From positions 5,288,501 to 5,352,500 of the forward strand of contig JARFIW010000108.1 of NCBI GenBank assembly GCA_036346225.1: 64,000 bases of DNA, read 5' to 3'. A program made the position numbers and the translations under genes. Each line of letters opens with the position of its first letter. The first letter of the stretch is position 1. The notes under the pieces were generated by a model. It was given only the letters and a program-made list of their open reading frames with translations, was not told where the DNA came from and made no database searches. This DNA is from Platerodrilus igneus (taxonomy: Eukaryota; Arthropoda; Insecta; Coleoptera; Lycidae). Positions 44,051 through 56,052 of the stretch are shown in pieces.

Positions 44051-45722
44051 TGTAACAATTTTATTTTCGCATTAAAAATCTCTTCATTAAAGGTACAACG
44101 AATGTTAAAACACCTTTATTAACTAAAGTAATAATACGTGTAACAATCAAATTTTTGCATTAATACAGTATCTAGAGTCGTTAGTCTATTTGTTTCGGAG
44201 GTCGGTGTATTCCACAGCCACAGGCACGCGCGTGAGAGGATTGACAACCCCCCTCGGGACCCTCCCACCATGCAAGAACGCGGCAGGGGCACTCGTCGAT
44301 AGGTAAAAGCAGCGACAGCATGCATTCGAAGAGAATGGCGAGTGACCTCCGGGTCGCATTAATTGTGTGACACACTTCCTGAGTAACGCGCAAATACGAC
44401 TTACAAACTACGACTTACAAACTACGCAACGAAAATTATATTTATAACTAAGATTAGACCATGGAAGATGACGCTACAAAATTTATGCAACTTTGAATCA
44501 ATGTAAGAAACCCACTTCGCTTCAACACCTGTATTTAAAGCATGGAAAGCAGGAATAATTAGCTGCAGACTCCGCACGGCGATGCAGTTCCCAATCTGGC
44601 CAAGGACAGCAGCCCGGGGTTTGGTTCGTAATAGCTTTAAGATTTCCTCAGTGCTTCCTTCTAAAAGCACGTTATTTCGTTTTGTTTTATAGAAGCACAA
44701 ATTTGTTATTCAGTTTATCTGTAGCTAAGCTGGTTTTCTCCAGTATCAAATTTAAATTTCACTTAGTTTCGTAGATATGTGACTACACGTGGCTTCAGCA
44801 TAAATTAACAGCTGCGGCTACGTCACTTGTTTGTTTAAAATAAGCCGTCAACAATTGCACAATTGCAAGCAGATGTTTAGTATTACATTACTACCACCTT
44901 TGATAAAATTAGAGAATATCTTTGTGAATATTTTGACTTCAAATCGATTTTAATACTGTTAACTTAAAAAGAAAGTTTTGTATATTAATTTGTAAATGAC
45001 CTACACAGATCTGATTGGGTTAGAAAACCTTAGTATAACCAGTCACACTGGGTTGTAATATATTTGAGTAAGAATCAAGTTGATAAACTTTACATTAATT
45101 TTTCAAGCAATTCAATTATTCATTTTATTTTATTGCATTAAATTTTATTTACAGAAACAGAAAAATTCTTTCTAGTAAATTTATAATCCACGCTTAAAGT
45201 CTTTTATTCTGATCTAGTTTGATCAGACCTGATAAACAAAAACAATAAGAGTTAAATTTTATGGTACCCTTATGTAGGAAACATTCTTTTGCATTTTTAG
45301 ATATATTTGAGGGACACAAATAGTGTTCCCATTTTTATGTGACTTAATTATTATTTTTCCTTACAGGAACAGCGTCTTATTCTGTTAAGACAGGTTTTTG
45401 TCAGCGAAGGCGATCTTTTTCTTTGGGTCTCCACGTCCGCCCTTAGAAATTAGCCATGCCATTTACATGAATCAATCTGGACTTGGTGGCGCCTGTTTGT
45501 TTTAGTTTGAGTGTGACCCCCACAGATTTCGACTTACCCCCATTGCTCATAGCTCTACCCAAGGAATAGACCCTAGTTACGTCGGAAGACTTTGTTTTGC
45601 AGACACCTAACTTGGAGCATGGTGATTATAAAGTAGTGTCGGCCAGAAGTTTAGAAAAACGTTTCACTAGCGCCCATGCGTGAGGCCAGCGGAGCCAATT
45701 AGAGAGAAAAAAAAACGTTACA
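44051..45722 (+). repeat. 5' LTR
   Basis: Begins TGTAACAATTTTATTTTCGC and ends AACGTTACA. It is very long for a gypsy LTR and has a GC-richer patch at 44190-44400. A 92-codon antisense frame (44422-44700) is shared with the 3' LTR only because the LTRs are copies. Confidence 0.92.
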
Positions 45723-45723
45723 C

Positions 45724-45741
45724 TGGCGCCGGCAACGTTTG
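45724..45741 (+). other. Primer-binding site, putative
   Basis: TGGCGCCGGCAACGTTTG begins one base after the 5' LTR. The TGGCGCC start matches many retroelement PBSs; the donor tRNA is not assigned. Confidence 0.6.
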
Positions 45742-46170
45742 GGGCCTTGAAATTTGTTTGTTCATAATTTGATTTACCTCGAAATTTGTTATTCAAAATG
45801 TAATTTGCTTCGAAATTTGTTAGCTCAAAATTTATTTTGCTTTGAAATCTATTTGTCCAAAAATTATTTTGCGTCGAAATTTGTTTGCTTAAAGTCGATT
45901 TGACATTTAGATTTGTTTGTTTGCTTTTGATAAAAGATTGGTTGTAACATTAACCCTCATACAGTCAATTGATTAACTTGGTCAAATTTATTTTTGACTT
46001 TCGTTCTATTTTGACCCCATATAATTTTTTTGATATTGTTTTGGATAAAATTACTTTACCAAAAACACCTTTTGATTTTTACCTTTAGTAGTACGAATTT
46101 GTTTTGATCACTTTTGTAAGGTTCAGATCATTTGGATTTAGCGGTTTGATTCAATTAGGCTTTTGTAATC

Positions 46171-46317
46171 ATGTCGGAAACGTTCCGAATTGTTTGTTTA
46201 CTCAAAGAAGAATTGGAGTATGAACTGAAAATTAGAGGAGTAGTGAGTGAGAAACCAGTTTTGAGGAAAATTTTAGGAAGACTGTCAGCTAAAGAAGCTG
46301 ATAAGCCTGTTGTTTGA
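46171..46317 (+). pseudogene. Gag N-terminal fragment
   Basis: ATG 46171 opens a 48-codon frame, MSETFRIVCLLKEELEYELK, then IRGV and a charged helix, ending in TGA. The ELxYELxIRGV pattern is that of the N-terminal region of insect gypsy-type Gags. Capsid and nucleocapsid parts are missing or destroyed. Confidence 0.55.
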
Positions 46318-46504
46318 TTTGTTTGAGTCAATAAAGAACATCTTTGTCGAAATTTGATGATAAGGCTAGAGATTCTATTTTGAAGGTACATTGGAGTGAG
46401 CTGTCGTTGTGTCGTTTGAGAATTGCTCTTTGTGCATAAGCACGTTTTTGATTTTGTTAGCAGATTTTGTTTAGATCGGCATTGCAACGCAATTTAGTCT
46501 AGGC

Positions 46505-46720
46505 GGAACTTGTCGTCGTGGTTGGTCGCTCAGCAGTATGTCAGTCCAGACGAGACTCAGGAAGGGTTGGTCGCTCGGCATTGCGTTAGTCTAGACGAGA
46601 CTCGAGGTGAGTTAGGCGCTCTAGAATATTTTTTTGCATCTTTTTTTGATTTGATGTAAATTTTTGGTATTGTTAGTCTAGGTGAGACTCGTAGAGGGTT
46701 TGTCACTCTAGCATATGTAG
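46505..46720 (+). repeat. ~60-bp degenerate tandem repeat in the LTR element
   Basis: Three to four units of GGTTGGTCGCTC, GCATTGCGTTAGTC and AGACGAGACTCG blocks, with the third unit longer. They occupy the place where the rest of gag-pol would be. Confidence 0.65.
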
Positions 46721-46856
46721 GCGTTGTGAAGCATTGTAGTTGTTTCGACAGTTCGGTTGGTAGTAGGATGAGAGTGTACCTGAACACTGATTTTTTTTGT
46801 TAGCTATCGTCTTGATTAGTTTTCTTATTGATGATTCATAAGCAGGTAAATGACTT

Positions 46857-47681
46857 TTAGTTGTTGGTAACTGGTTCTCGAAGTATTCGATTTTACAACC
46901 TTTGCGAAGTGCCACGGCACATTTGATTGAGAAATTTTTGGAGGAAAAAGTATTTCTTGTCTACGGTATACCACAGTTTGTTATTTGTGATAATGATCCA
47001 CAATTAATTGGACGTATTTTTAAAGCTTTGTGTGCAAGGTACGAAATTCAAAAGATTTGGTATAATGCTGTTTATGCTCCCCAATGCAATTTTGTGGAAA
47101 GAATCAATAAGACAGTTGGTACAGCTATCCGTTCATACGTAGAAGGACATGATACGTGGGATAGTGAGATATCAAAGATCCAATACGCAATCAACTCAGC
47201 AAAACATGAGTCCACCAACTATTCTCCAAATTTTTTAGTCTTTGGTCGTCAGGTACCCTTAAGTGGAAAAGCTTATAATGATGATTTTAAACCTGGTGAG
47301 GATGTTGATGTCGTCTCCAGTAGTAGACCTTCTTATGTTTTGGATCGTCAACTTTTATTTGATATTTTTGGGAATGTCCGTGAAAATTTGCATGTAGCTT
47401 ATCAACGTTCGAGTAAACGCTACAATCTTAGGAGAAGAGACATTTCATTCCAAGTCGGAGAAAGTGTTTGGAGAGCTAATAAGGTCCTCTCGAGTGCTAG
47501 TGATAAGTTTTCCGCTAAGTTAGCTCCAAAGTTCATTATGAGTAAAGTTCGAAAAAAACATTCCAATTTAGTGTATGAGTTAGAGAACGAAGATGGAACA
47601 AGAGCAGGGAAATGGCACGTAAAGGACTTGAAACCAGTTGAAGCGTCGTATCCAAATGAAAATGATGATCCTGACGATTAG
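46857..47681 (+). CDS. Integrase fragment, gypsy-type, first catalytic Asp lost
   Basis: Open for 275 codons to TAG 47681. Order: LVVGNWFSKYSILQPLRSAT (the family has a D in the xDWFSKY position; here Asn, codon 46869-46871), then ICDNDPQL (second catalytic Asp), NFVERINKTVG (catalytic Glu), and a C-terminal domain with KRYNLRRRDISFQVGESVW and a chromatin- or DNA-binding GKWHVKDLKP tail. The zinc-binding HHCC domain is missing and no ATG is near the start of homology. With Asp to Asn it should not catalyse strand transfer. It is still free of stops, consistent with recent damage or recent arrival. Confidence 0.8.
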   Translation, partial: LVVGNWFSKYSILQPLRSATAHLIEKFLEEKVFLVYGIPQFVICDNDPQLIGRIFKALCARYEIQKIWYNAVYAPQCNFVERINKTVGTAIRSYVEGHDTWDSEISKIQYAINSAKHESTNYSPNFLVFGRQVPLSGKAYNDDFKPGEDVDVVSSSRPSYVLDRQLLFDIFGNVRENLHVAYQRSSKRYNLRRRDISFQVGESVWRANKVLSSASDKFSAKLAPKFIMSKVRKKHSNLVYELENEDGTRAGKWHVKDLKPVEASYPNENDDPDD

Positions 47682-47814
47682 TTCCGGTCCGGTCATCTCT
47701 TTGATGTTAAGTAATGCAGTAGTGGTTTGCTTTGTTTTGTTCCGATTTTTGATTTAGTGTCGGTTCATTAATTTTGAGTATTTTGTTTGAGGAGTGAAAT
47801 AAGTGGTTAGAGAT

Positions 47815-47855
47815 TTTGTAGATTTTGTAGATTTTGTAGATTTTGTAAGTTTGAG
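47815..47855 (+). repeat. 10-bp tandem repeat (GATTTTGTAG)
   Basis: Four units of GATTTTGTAG directly repeated in the 3' noncoding part of the LTR element. Confidence 0.85.
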
Positions 47856-48186
47856 GTGTGCCTTGGTGTCCACGCTGGTCGTTTTGCTCGCGCGTTATTC
47901 GGAGATGTGTTTAGAAGATGTCTTTAACAGATATCTTTACAATGTAGAAGTAAGTGGGCTATTTAATTGTTAGTCCTGATTTCTACTTATCTAGGTAGAG
48001 AGAATATTAGTTTATTCTTTCCCTTGTTTTTTTTGACCGTTCGAAATTCTTTGGTTTGATAAGTTCATGGTTGGCTTGGTGAGTCTCACCATTTGGTCCA
48101 TCACTAATGAGATCTGTTGTTTGTTGGAACTTAGTGATAGGATAATCAGTAGGGTGTAGGATATTACAGCCCTAACTGGTTCGATT

Positions 48187-48420
48187 TTGTATTTGAATTT
48201 GTTAAGTAACCTTATGGTTAGGTTACCTTCGTTTTGATTATCTCTTTGTAATAAAGTGATAATATTTTGTATTTGAATTTGTTAAGTAACCTTATGGTTA
48301 GGTTACCTTCGTTTTGATTATCTCTTTGCAATAAAGTGATAATATCTTGTATTTGGATTTGATAAGTAACCTTTTGGTTAGGTCACTTTTGTTTTGATTA
48401 TCACTTTGTGATAATAGTGT
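48187..48420 (+). repeat. ~82-bp tandem repeat, three units
   Basis: Units begin TTTGTATTTGAATTTGTTAAG and contain TAACCTTATGGTTAGGTTA and TTTTGATTATCTCTTTG. The first two are almost identical; the third has diverged. Confidence 0.85.
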
Positions 48421-48930
48421 TTTAAATTTAGACCTATTAGTAGGGTCTTCCTTTTGATTGTCACCTTATAGTGATAATATTTTGAATAGTTATGCTGTTT
48501 TGATGAGCAAGCATTCCTTTTTTTGTAGAGGGAGAGCTAATTGAGCTCCAGGAAGTGAAGTTTTTGTGGAATTTGAAATAAATTGTAAAATGTTTGGTTA
48601 CAGGTAGTAAATATTAGCCTTGTTAGAAGTAAGAACCTCAAGTTAAAGAATTATCGTGAATTTGAATTTTTTGTCCCGTGGAGTGTTTGACTTTCTAATT
48701 TGACCCCTCCCAATTTTGATTAATACCGATTGTGACTTCCGATTTTGTCTCCCGATGGACGTCAGGTACACGTAGTTACCAACACACTCGCATTTGTAAA
48801 TATTTGTCTCCCCATTTGAATAAATTCATAAAAATTGCATAGTTAATTAGGAAGGTAGAAAAGGCTAGTATTATTATAATAAAAAATTTTTTGTATTTGT
48901 TATATTTGAAGTTGTTCCTTAAAGGAAAAA

Positions 48931-48956
48931 AAACTTTTTCTTTTAGGAAAGGGTAG
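48931..48956 (+). other. Polypurine-tract region
   Basis: AGGAAAGGGTAG ends exactly at the 3' LTR start. It is the expected plus-strand primer position, though interrupted by T. Confidence 0.5.
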
Positions 48957-50625
48957 TGTAACAATTTTATTTTCGCATTAAAATCTCTTCATTAAAGGTA
49001 CAACGAATGTTAAAACACCTTTATTAACTAAAGTAATAATACGTGTAACAATCAAATTTTGCATTAATACAGTATCTAGAGTCGTTAGTCTATTTGTTTC
49101 GGAGGTCGGTGTATTCCACAGCCACAGGCACGCGCGTGAGAGGATTGACAACCCCTCGGGACCCTCCCACCATGCAAGAACGCGGCAGGGGCACTCGTCG
49201 ATAGGTAAAAGCAGCGACAGCATGCATTCGAAGAGAATGGCGAGTGACCTCCGGGTCGCATTAATTGTGTGACACACTTCCTTAGTAACGCGCAACTACG
49301 ACTTACAAACTACGACTTACAAACTACGCAACGAAAATTATATTTATAACTAAGATTAGACCATGGAAGATGACGCTACAAAATTTATGCAACTTTGAAT
49401 CAATGTAAGAAACCCACTTCGCTTCAACACCTGTATTTAAAGCATGGAAAGCAGGAATAATTAGCTGCAGACTCCGCACGGCGATGCAGTTCCCAATCTG
49501 GCGAAGGACAGCAGCCCGGGGTTTGGTTCGTAATAGCTTTAAGATTTCCTCAGTGCTTCCTTCTAAAAGCACGTTATTTCGTTTTGTTTTATAGAAGCAC
49601 AAATTTGTTATTCAGTTTATCTGTAGCTAAGCTGGTTTTCTCCAGTATCAAATTTAAATTTCACTTAGTTTCGTAGATATGTGACTACACGTGGCTTCAG
49701 CATAAATTAACAGCTGCGGCTACGTCACTTGTTTGTTTAAAATAAGCCGTCAACAATTGCACAATTGCAAGCAGATGTTTAGTATTACATTACTACCACC
49801 TTTGATAAAATTAGAGAATATCTTTGTGAATATTTTGACTTCAAATCGATTTTAATACTGTTAACTTAAAAAGAAAGTTTTGTGTATTAATTTGTAAATG
49901 ACCTACACAGAGCTGATTGGGTTAGAAAACCTTAGTATAACCAGTCACACTGGGTTGTAATATATTTGAGTAAGAATCAAGTTGATAAACTTTACATTAA
50001 TTTTTCAAGTAATTCAATTATTCATTTTATTTTATTGCATTAAATTTTATTTACAGAAACAGAAAAATTCTTTCTAGTAAATTTATAATCCACGCTTAAA
50101 GTCTTTTATTCTGATCTAGTTTGATCAGACCTGATAAACAAAAACAATAAGAGTTAAATTTTATGGTACCCTTATGTAGGAAACATTCTTTTGCATTTTT
50201 AGATATATTTGAGGGACACAAATAGTGTTCCCATTTTTATGTGACTTAATTATTATTTTTCCTTACAGGAACAGCGTCTTATTCTGTTAAGACAGGTTTT
50301 TGTCAGCGAAGGCGATCTTTTTTCTTTGGGTCTCCACGTCCGCCCTTAGAAATTAGCCATGCCATTTACATGAATCAATCTGGACTTGGTGGCGCCTGTT
50401 TGTTTTAGTTTGAGTGTGACCCCCACAGATTTTGACTTACCCCCATTGCTCATAGCTCTACCCAAGGAATAGACCCCTAGTTACGTCGGAAGACTTTGTT
50501 TTGCAGACACCTAACTTGGAGCATGGTGATTATAAAGTAGTGTCGGCCAGAAGTTTAGAAAAACGTTTCACTAGCGCCCATGCGTGAGGCTAGCGGAGCC
50601 AATTAGAGAGAAAAAAAACGTTACA
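48957..50625 (+). repeat. 3' LTR
   Basis: Starts TGTAACAATTTTATTTTCGC and ends AACGTTACA, then ACTT. Differences from the 5' LTR are single bases (for example C/G near 49503, A/G near 49883, C/T near 50591) and run-length changes. Confidence 0.92.
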
Positions 50626-51888
50626 ACTTCTTTCACCAATATACGCCAAAACTGCCTACTTTTGTGTATTTATTTGTCGTAGTAAATTTTACCAATTGGT
50701 ACAGTGATACTAAACTTTCTTTACCTTGTATCTTCTTTTCTAAGTGCACTAACGTACATTCATTGTAGCACGTATAGAACAAGCTGTTTTAAATCACATA
50801 ATATTCGAGCAAACTGTTTAAATTATTTAATATTAAAACCGGAAAACTAAAAAGCACTGTTTAACGCGTTCAATCAAGTCGAAGATCTAAGAGAGCTTGT
50901 TCATATTCCCCTGGGTATATAAAGAGGTTAGCCTGTCTGTCGGTCGAGTCTCCAAAACGGACAATTCTAAAGAATTTCGCTTGCTCTGTTCCCAGTCCGT
51001 AGCCCGCGCGTCGGTTTTTACGAATTTTGCTCTCGCCCCAGTTAAATCTCAGAAAATTTCCACACGGCACGCAACGTCTGAGAATACCTAATTAAATTTT
51101 ATACAGAAATCGTTGTTTCTACCTCTGATATTTGCATCCTACTTTCAACCAATCGTGACCCTCGTGACGTTGCTTAAATCACGCCTTTTACTATATGTGT
51201 CTCGGTCTTGTGCATATTATCTGTCTCTATCTAACCTGTTCTTATTAGTGCAAATTGATATTCCTTATTATCGATTATTTCAGTCCATGTGGACTATCTG
51301 GGTTAAATAACCCCGTATCGCACCTTCTCGTGAATATTAAGCCACGGTTTCTCCAAGATTCTTTGAAACCATTTGTTATCTACAAAATTTTCGCCGTACA
51401 TGACATTTAAACTACGCAGGTGTTCAAACATAATATTAATTCTCAGAGCTTTATTTTCTGGTATTATAATCTTGGATTTTCACAGACTTTTATGCTTATT
51501 ATTAATAATGGTTTAATTAACTCCAACTAAAATTGACTTCTATCCTTTCATTTTAGCGAATACAAATTAAATGTTAATTATTATGTGTACACTTTGTTTA
51601 ATACCGGTTACTTAAAATAGGGTTAATTAATATAAATCTTGCCCGTAATTTCCATTTGTTTCTTTCTTAGGAATAATTAAATTACACGCAGAGCTTTTTA
51701 ATACTGTTTTTTTTTATATAAAGCGTCTTGTACATGATTTAAATCTCTGATTTTTACTGAAACGACCGAATTTATTTATGCTTCATGGTTTTAATGAAGC
51801 GTACCTTTTCCCAAAGCTTCTACACGGTGATTAAAATTATTTGATGTGATTATTTAATTTTCTACCCTGGTCTAAATATGAGTAATAT
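50626..51888 (-). repeat. E2-type repeat, 5' half (after LTR element)
   Basis: Continues 43149-44046. It contains the TATA box (about 50918, minus) and the E2 start TACTCATATTTAGACCAGGG at its right end. It abuts E1(-) with only ATATATTA between. Confidence 0.7.
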
Positions 51889-54003
51889 ATTACCGTGGAA
51901 GTTAAATCGCCCAGCCAGAAAAAAAACATTCGAGCCCCAACGTTGGGCCGTCATATTTTGCTGTGTATCCTTAAACTTAATCGAGCCTCTTCGAATTGGG
52001 CGTCAAATTTATGCCATGGATCTCGGGTAAACAATTGCGATACAAAAATATATTCAAAAATTTTATAAACTTTTCATATTCGACAATAAACGAAATTTTC
52101 AAAAATTACTTGATAGAAAAAAATTATCGTTACCCGTTTTCCTTTTCTCCTCGGTTGAGCGGCCTTCTTCAACTGCTTCTAGCTAGCTCATTCGGATCTC
52201 CTCTTGGGTATCTAAATTCACTCGCATATTCTCAATCATACACACACTCTAGCAATAAAACCTCAAATACAACCAACATACAAGCTTTTATTTATAACTA
52301 TTTACACATGAAATGCAATAATGTCCATATTCCATTAATCACGTTACACTTCAGAAAAACCTTATTTCATAATGCCCAGTATTTTATTTTTAGATCATGA
52401 AAACACAGAAATTGTACACGGAGTAAATGGGCCTTGCATAATACCTTCGCTAAAATTCCTTCCTTATAATTTATTTATTCATTTTACTCTAAATAAACTC
52501 TGTGGCAGGATGAGCTCAGAATACCCAGTAATTATGCATTTGCATACTTTTAAAACAAATAACAAAACAAAGCCATGTGCTCTTTACAAAAAAATTTATG
52601 TTCTGATGGAACGTTTAAAAGCTTTATAGAAACCTTCAACTTTTCAGTTATATACCATAATAAAGTTTTACACGTATTACGTTCAATACGTAATCAATAC
52701 ACACTACCTTGAAATTTCACGCTAGCATTCTCCCAATATTCACAGTTTAAAGTCACAATTCAAATCGTTACTTGGAAATTTTATAGTAGATCTCTGCTTT
52801 GAGGATGATGTTGTCGATTTCTTCTGTCCGTACCTGCAGGTCGTTTCTAGCGGTTACTAGAAAAACTTCATCTCAATTGAACTGCAAACGCGGGCTCCCT
52901 GGTGTAATCAATTCCAAATTCCATTTAAGATTATTTTTCCTTAATTTAAATGCTTCGAACCACGTTATTTAAAGCGCGACACGAGTTGTTTATACTTACA
53001 GATGATATCTCTATTAAAAATAATTTCGGCACACTTAACCGCGTATTTAATTACGAGCATATCACCTTGTAATAAATTTAATTGAATTTGTAATACTTAC
53101 AACTCGTGCTACTGCGATGTTCTTTTCAGCGGTCGAAAACTTAAGGGCTTTTACTACGTTCACAAAAATCATTTATACACTTAAGCTGCCACCTCCTCAC
53201 CGCCTTTCAATCCGAAATCCCCTATCTACAACAACACGTTCTCGCAAATTTGCACTCAACCCCATTCTTACTCCGCGAATTTTAATACCTCTTTATAACA
53301 TTTCCAGAATAATACGCTACACCACGCTCTTGTTCGTTTCAAACTAGACTAAACATTTCAACCAATCGTAGACCTAGTGACGCTTCACAAATCCCTCCTT
53401 ATATTATTAGTGTCTTTTACTTATGCGTCTTATCCGTCCCTTTCTAATCTGGTCTGAGTGGTACAAATCGATATTCTTGACTATCTACTATCTAGACCCC
53501 ACGTGGACTTGCGACGTGACTTTTAAACAAACGCTGTTTTGTATTTCGTGCTAAAACATTTACCCGTTTCCAATATACGTAGAATGTGCATGTTTATCTG
53601 CTCGAATTTATTAGAACTAGACATTTAAAGTTTGCAGGTGTTTGCTCCTAATGAACGTTTTAAATACGATTCTCCGAGCTTCGTATCATGGTATTTTAAC
53701 CCTCCTTTTAGCCGTTTGTTACAACGCGTTTCACCTTGGGTTTTCACAGGCTGTTATGTTTATTATTTATCATCAATTGTTCAATTAACTCTAATAAAAT
53801 TAATAATGAATGGCATTGACTTCTACCATTTAATTTTTAGCAAAGCTATTAAATATTAATTATTATTTGTACAATTTGATTAATACCCGTTACTTAAAAA
53901 TTAAATTAATTAATATAAATTTGGCACGTAATTTCTGTTTGTTCCTTTATACAGGGTGTTTTGAAATTGCTGCGTTTATTTTTATTTTTAACAATATAAA
54001 AAC

Positions 54004-54009
<6 letters not shown>
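51889..54009 (-). repeat. E1-type repeat (reverse orientation)
   Basis: Inverse of 2489-4576. PBS-like GCCCCAACGTTGGGCC at 51936-51951; the exon-like FRYPRGDPNELARSS (stop follows) near 52160-52230; start motif TATACAGGGTG near 53950. The part at 53350-53960 is shared with the mosaic block 16388-18356. Confidence 0.6.

Positions 54010-54050
<41 letters not shown>
54010..54050. repeat. (TA)n microsatellite
   Basis: TA run between E1(-) and F(+). Confidence 0.97.
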
Positions 54051-54052
<2 letters not shown>

Positions 54053-55904
54053 CTGTGATAAGGGGTTGCTTAAGGGTGCACGTTATAGTAAAGGTCGTTC
54101 AGGAATGAGTAATTAGAATAGGCAGCAGAAAACTGCACTTATTTAAGGAAATAATTAAGAAATAGACATAGTTTGTAGATAGTAAGTAGTCAACACCCTG
54201 TATATAAAGTAGAAATAGTTTTTGGGAGACGCAGGTAAACATAGGAAGACGCATAGTTGGCGTAGGAATGAAAAATACATGTATTAAGTAGATAGTAAAT
54301 ATTAAATACCCTGTAGATAAAGTTTAGTTAATTTAGGTAAAACAAATAAGGATATTTTTCAGTGGAAGCACGCGTATATTTAGAAATAAATGATAAAGTG
54401 TAATTAGACACGCATTAAAAAAAAAGAGTTCCAGACAATTAAATTAATACGGATATAGAAATAGAGTTTCAGGTAGTTAATATAAATGCGTACAAATATC
54501 TAACCATTTTTGATAAAAGAAATGATTAAAAATTGCGTGAATCGCATGTAAACATGAAAATTTAAAGTCGAGTTGCATCAGTTGTTTATGGAAAAGCAAG
54601 TAATCTATCAAAATACAGCATGTTGATAACGAAAGACAGCTGCGGGCAGGTTGTGATTATGGGGAATCGTGGAGCATTACATCAGAAACTGCTCTAAATG
54701 AAATTATTTGATTGGTCAGAAACAAGCGACGAGTTCTAGACCATACCCACGGATGGAGTGGGAATTCGAGAATATATTAGCAAGCACCTTGATAAGAAAG
54801 TCAGTTTTGAACTCAACGAAGGCCGAAGTGCGTTGCCATTAAAACAAAATAATACGTAATAATTATAAAAGTGAAATAAAATGTGTGCGAATATGAAGAT
54901 TATAATTGCCGTTTAAACGGTTTCGAGGTCTGAGGGAAATAGACTATGATTCTGATGTTAAAGGAAAAATACAGTAATACAATTTAGATGTACAGGGGAA
55001 AAGAAGAATAATACAATTTTGAAGTACAGGGGATGAAACAAACTACAATTTTAAGTCTGGGGCAAGAATGATAAAAGTCTAAGTTTGAAGAATTGAAATA
55101 AATTGGGGTGTATAATTTAATAATGGTGGTCCATAGCGTAATGGCAATAATTTGAATGGAATCCAGAATTGGGGAAGATCATTTTTATTGGAAGCGTCGA
55201 TGTGAAAAAGATAAAACCAGGTCAGATTTTTAGTTATAAGACATTTGTTTTTCTATATAAATTTTTATTTTATTTTTAATATTGAGTTTGCTAAATATGA
55301 TATGCTTGTGAAAAAGTCAACAAAAGAGATTGCATACGTATAGAATGAGTAATATGATAACAGGTTTAGAATATTCTACACTTTGTTGGTAAAGATAATA
55401 AGTTTTCTTTGGTGACTTTGGGTTTTTGAGTACATAGTAGATGGTTGTTAATAAATGAAATTTATAAGGTAAACTAATTGAAAATGTATTACAAATAATT
55501 TCAAAAGCTGTACATAACATATTGGTTTCATTATATAAAATCTAAATTTACTGAATTTTATAATTCCAAATAAATGCTAGCCGAGGTCATAAGATTTAAA
55601 TAGTACAAAGGCGGAGCCACAAGTTGAATAGGAAATTGATAACCCGCAAGGCGGTAACGTATCGAATTTTGCCATTGGTAGATAAAGTTGTTTAAAGATA
55701 AAGTCCAGTTGATAGCAATATTGAGAAGACAGCCGGAGGAGGAGATAATTACAATTTATAGTGAATATTAAAATGGTGGTCCAATAATTTAGAGTACGTA
55801 GAAAATTAATAAGGCGCACAACGAAGGGGATCAAGAATTCCAGTTCATAGTAATAAAAATAACAACCCAAAGTAGGGGCATAGAAAATTACGCGAATAGT
55901 ATAG

Positions 55905-55905
<1 letters not shown>
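54051..55905 (+). repeat. F-type repeat, copy next to zinc-finger array B
   Basis: Colinear with 4616-6604 from TTGCTGTGATAAGGGG through the terminal PBS-like units (CACAACGAAGGGG, CAACCCAAAGTAGGGGC) to ATAGCAATATA. It differs by substitutions and several deletions. Confidence 0.7.

Positions 55906-55952
<47 letters not shown>
55906..55952. repeat. (TA)n microsatellite
   Basis: Long TA run at the F / array B junction; in the paralogous segment (6604-6620) it is only ~17 bp and interrupted. Confidence 0.97.
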
Positions 55953-55954
<2 letters not shown>

Positions 55955-56052
55955 CATTCAAATGAATATTAGTCGGTATGGGAATACATATGCTTTTGTA
56001 AATAACGTTTTTGTGGTGCAGTATAATCGCACAAAGTGCACACAAATGGACG

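Larger units (their letters stand above)
44051..50625 (+). mobile_element. LTR retrotransposon (Ty3/gypsy-type), 6575 bp, internally deleted
   Basis: Two LTRs (TGTAAC...GTTACA) of 1672 and 1669 bp enclose 3.2 kb with a PBS-like site, a gag start, tandem repeats, an integrase, more tandem repeats and a purine tract. The LTRs differ at only about 15 positions, half of them homopolymer length changes, so the insertion is recent. Protease, RT and RNase H are absent, so the copy needed enzymes from a relative. It is inserted in an E2 repeat with a 4-bp duplication. Confidence 0.88.

Noticed and set aside
44422..49602. Identical 92-codon antisense frames at 44422-44700 and 49324-49602
   Set aside because: They lie at the same place in the two LTRs, so the identity reflects LTR duplication and not protein conservation. 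No domain is recognised.
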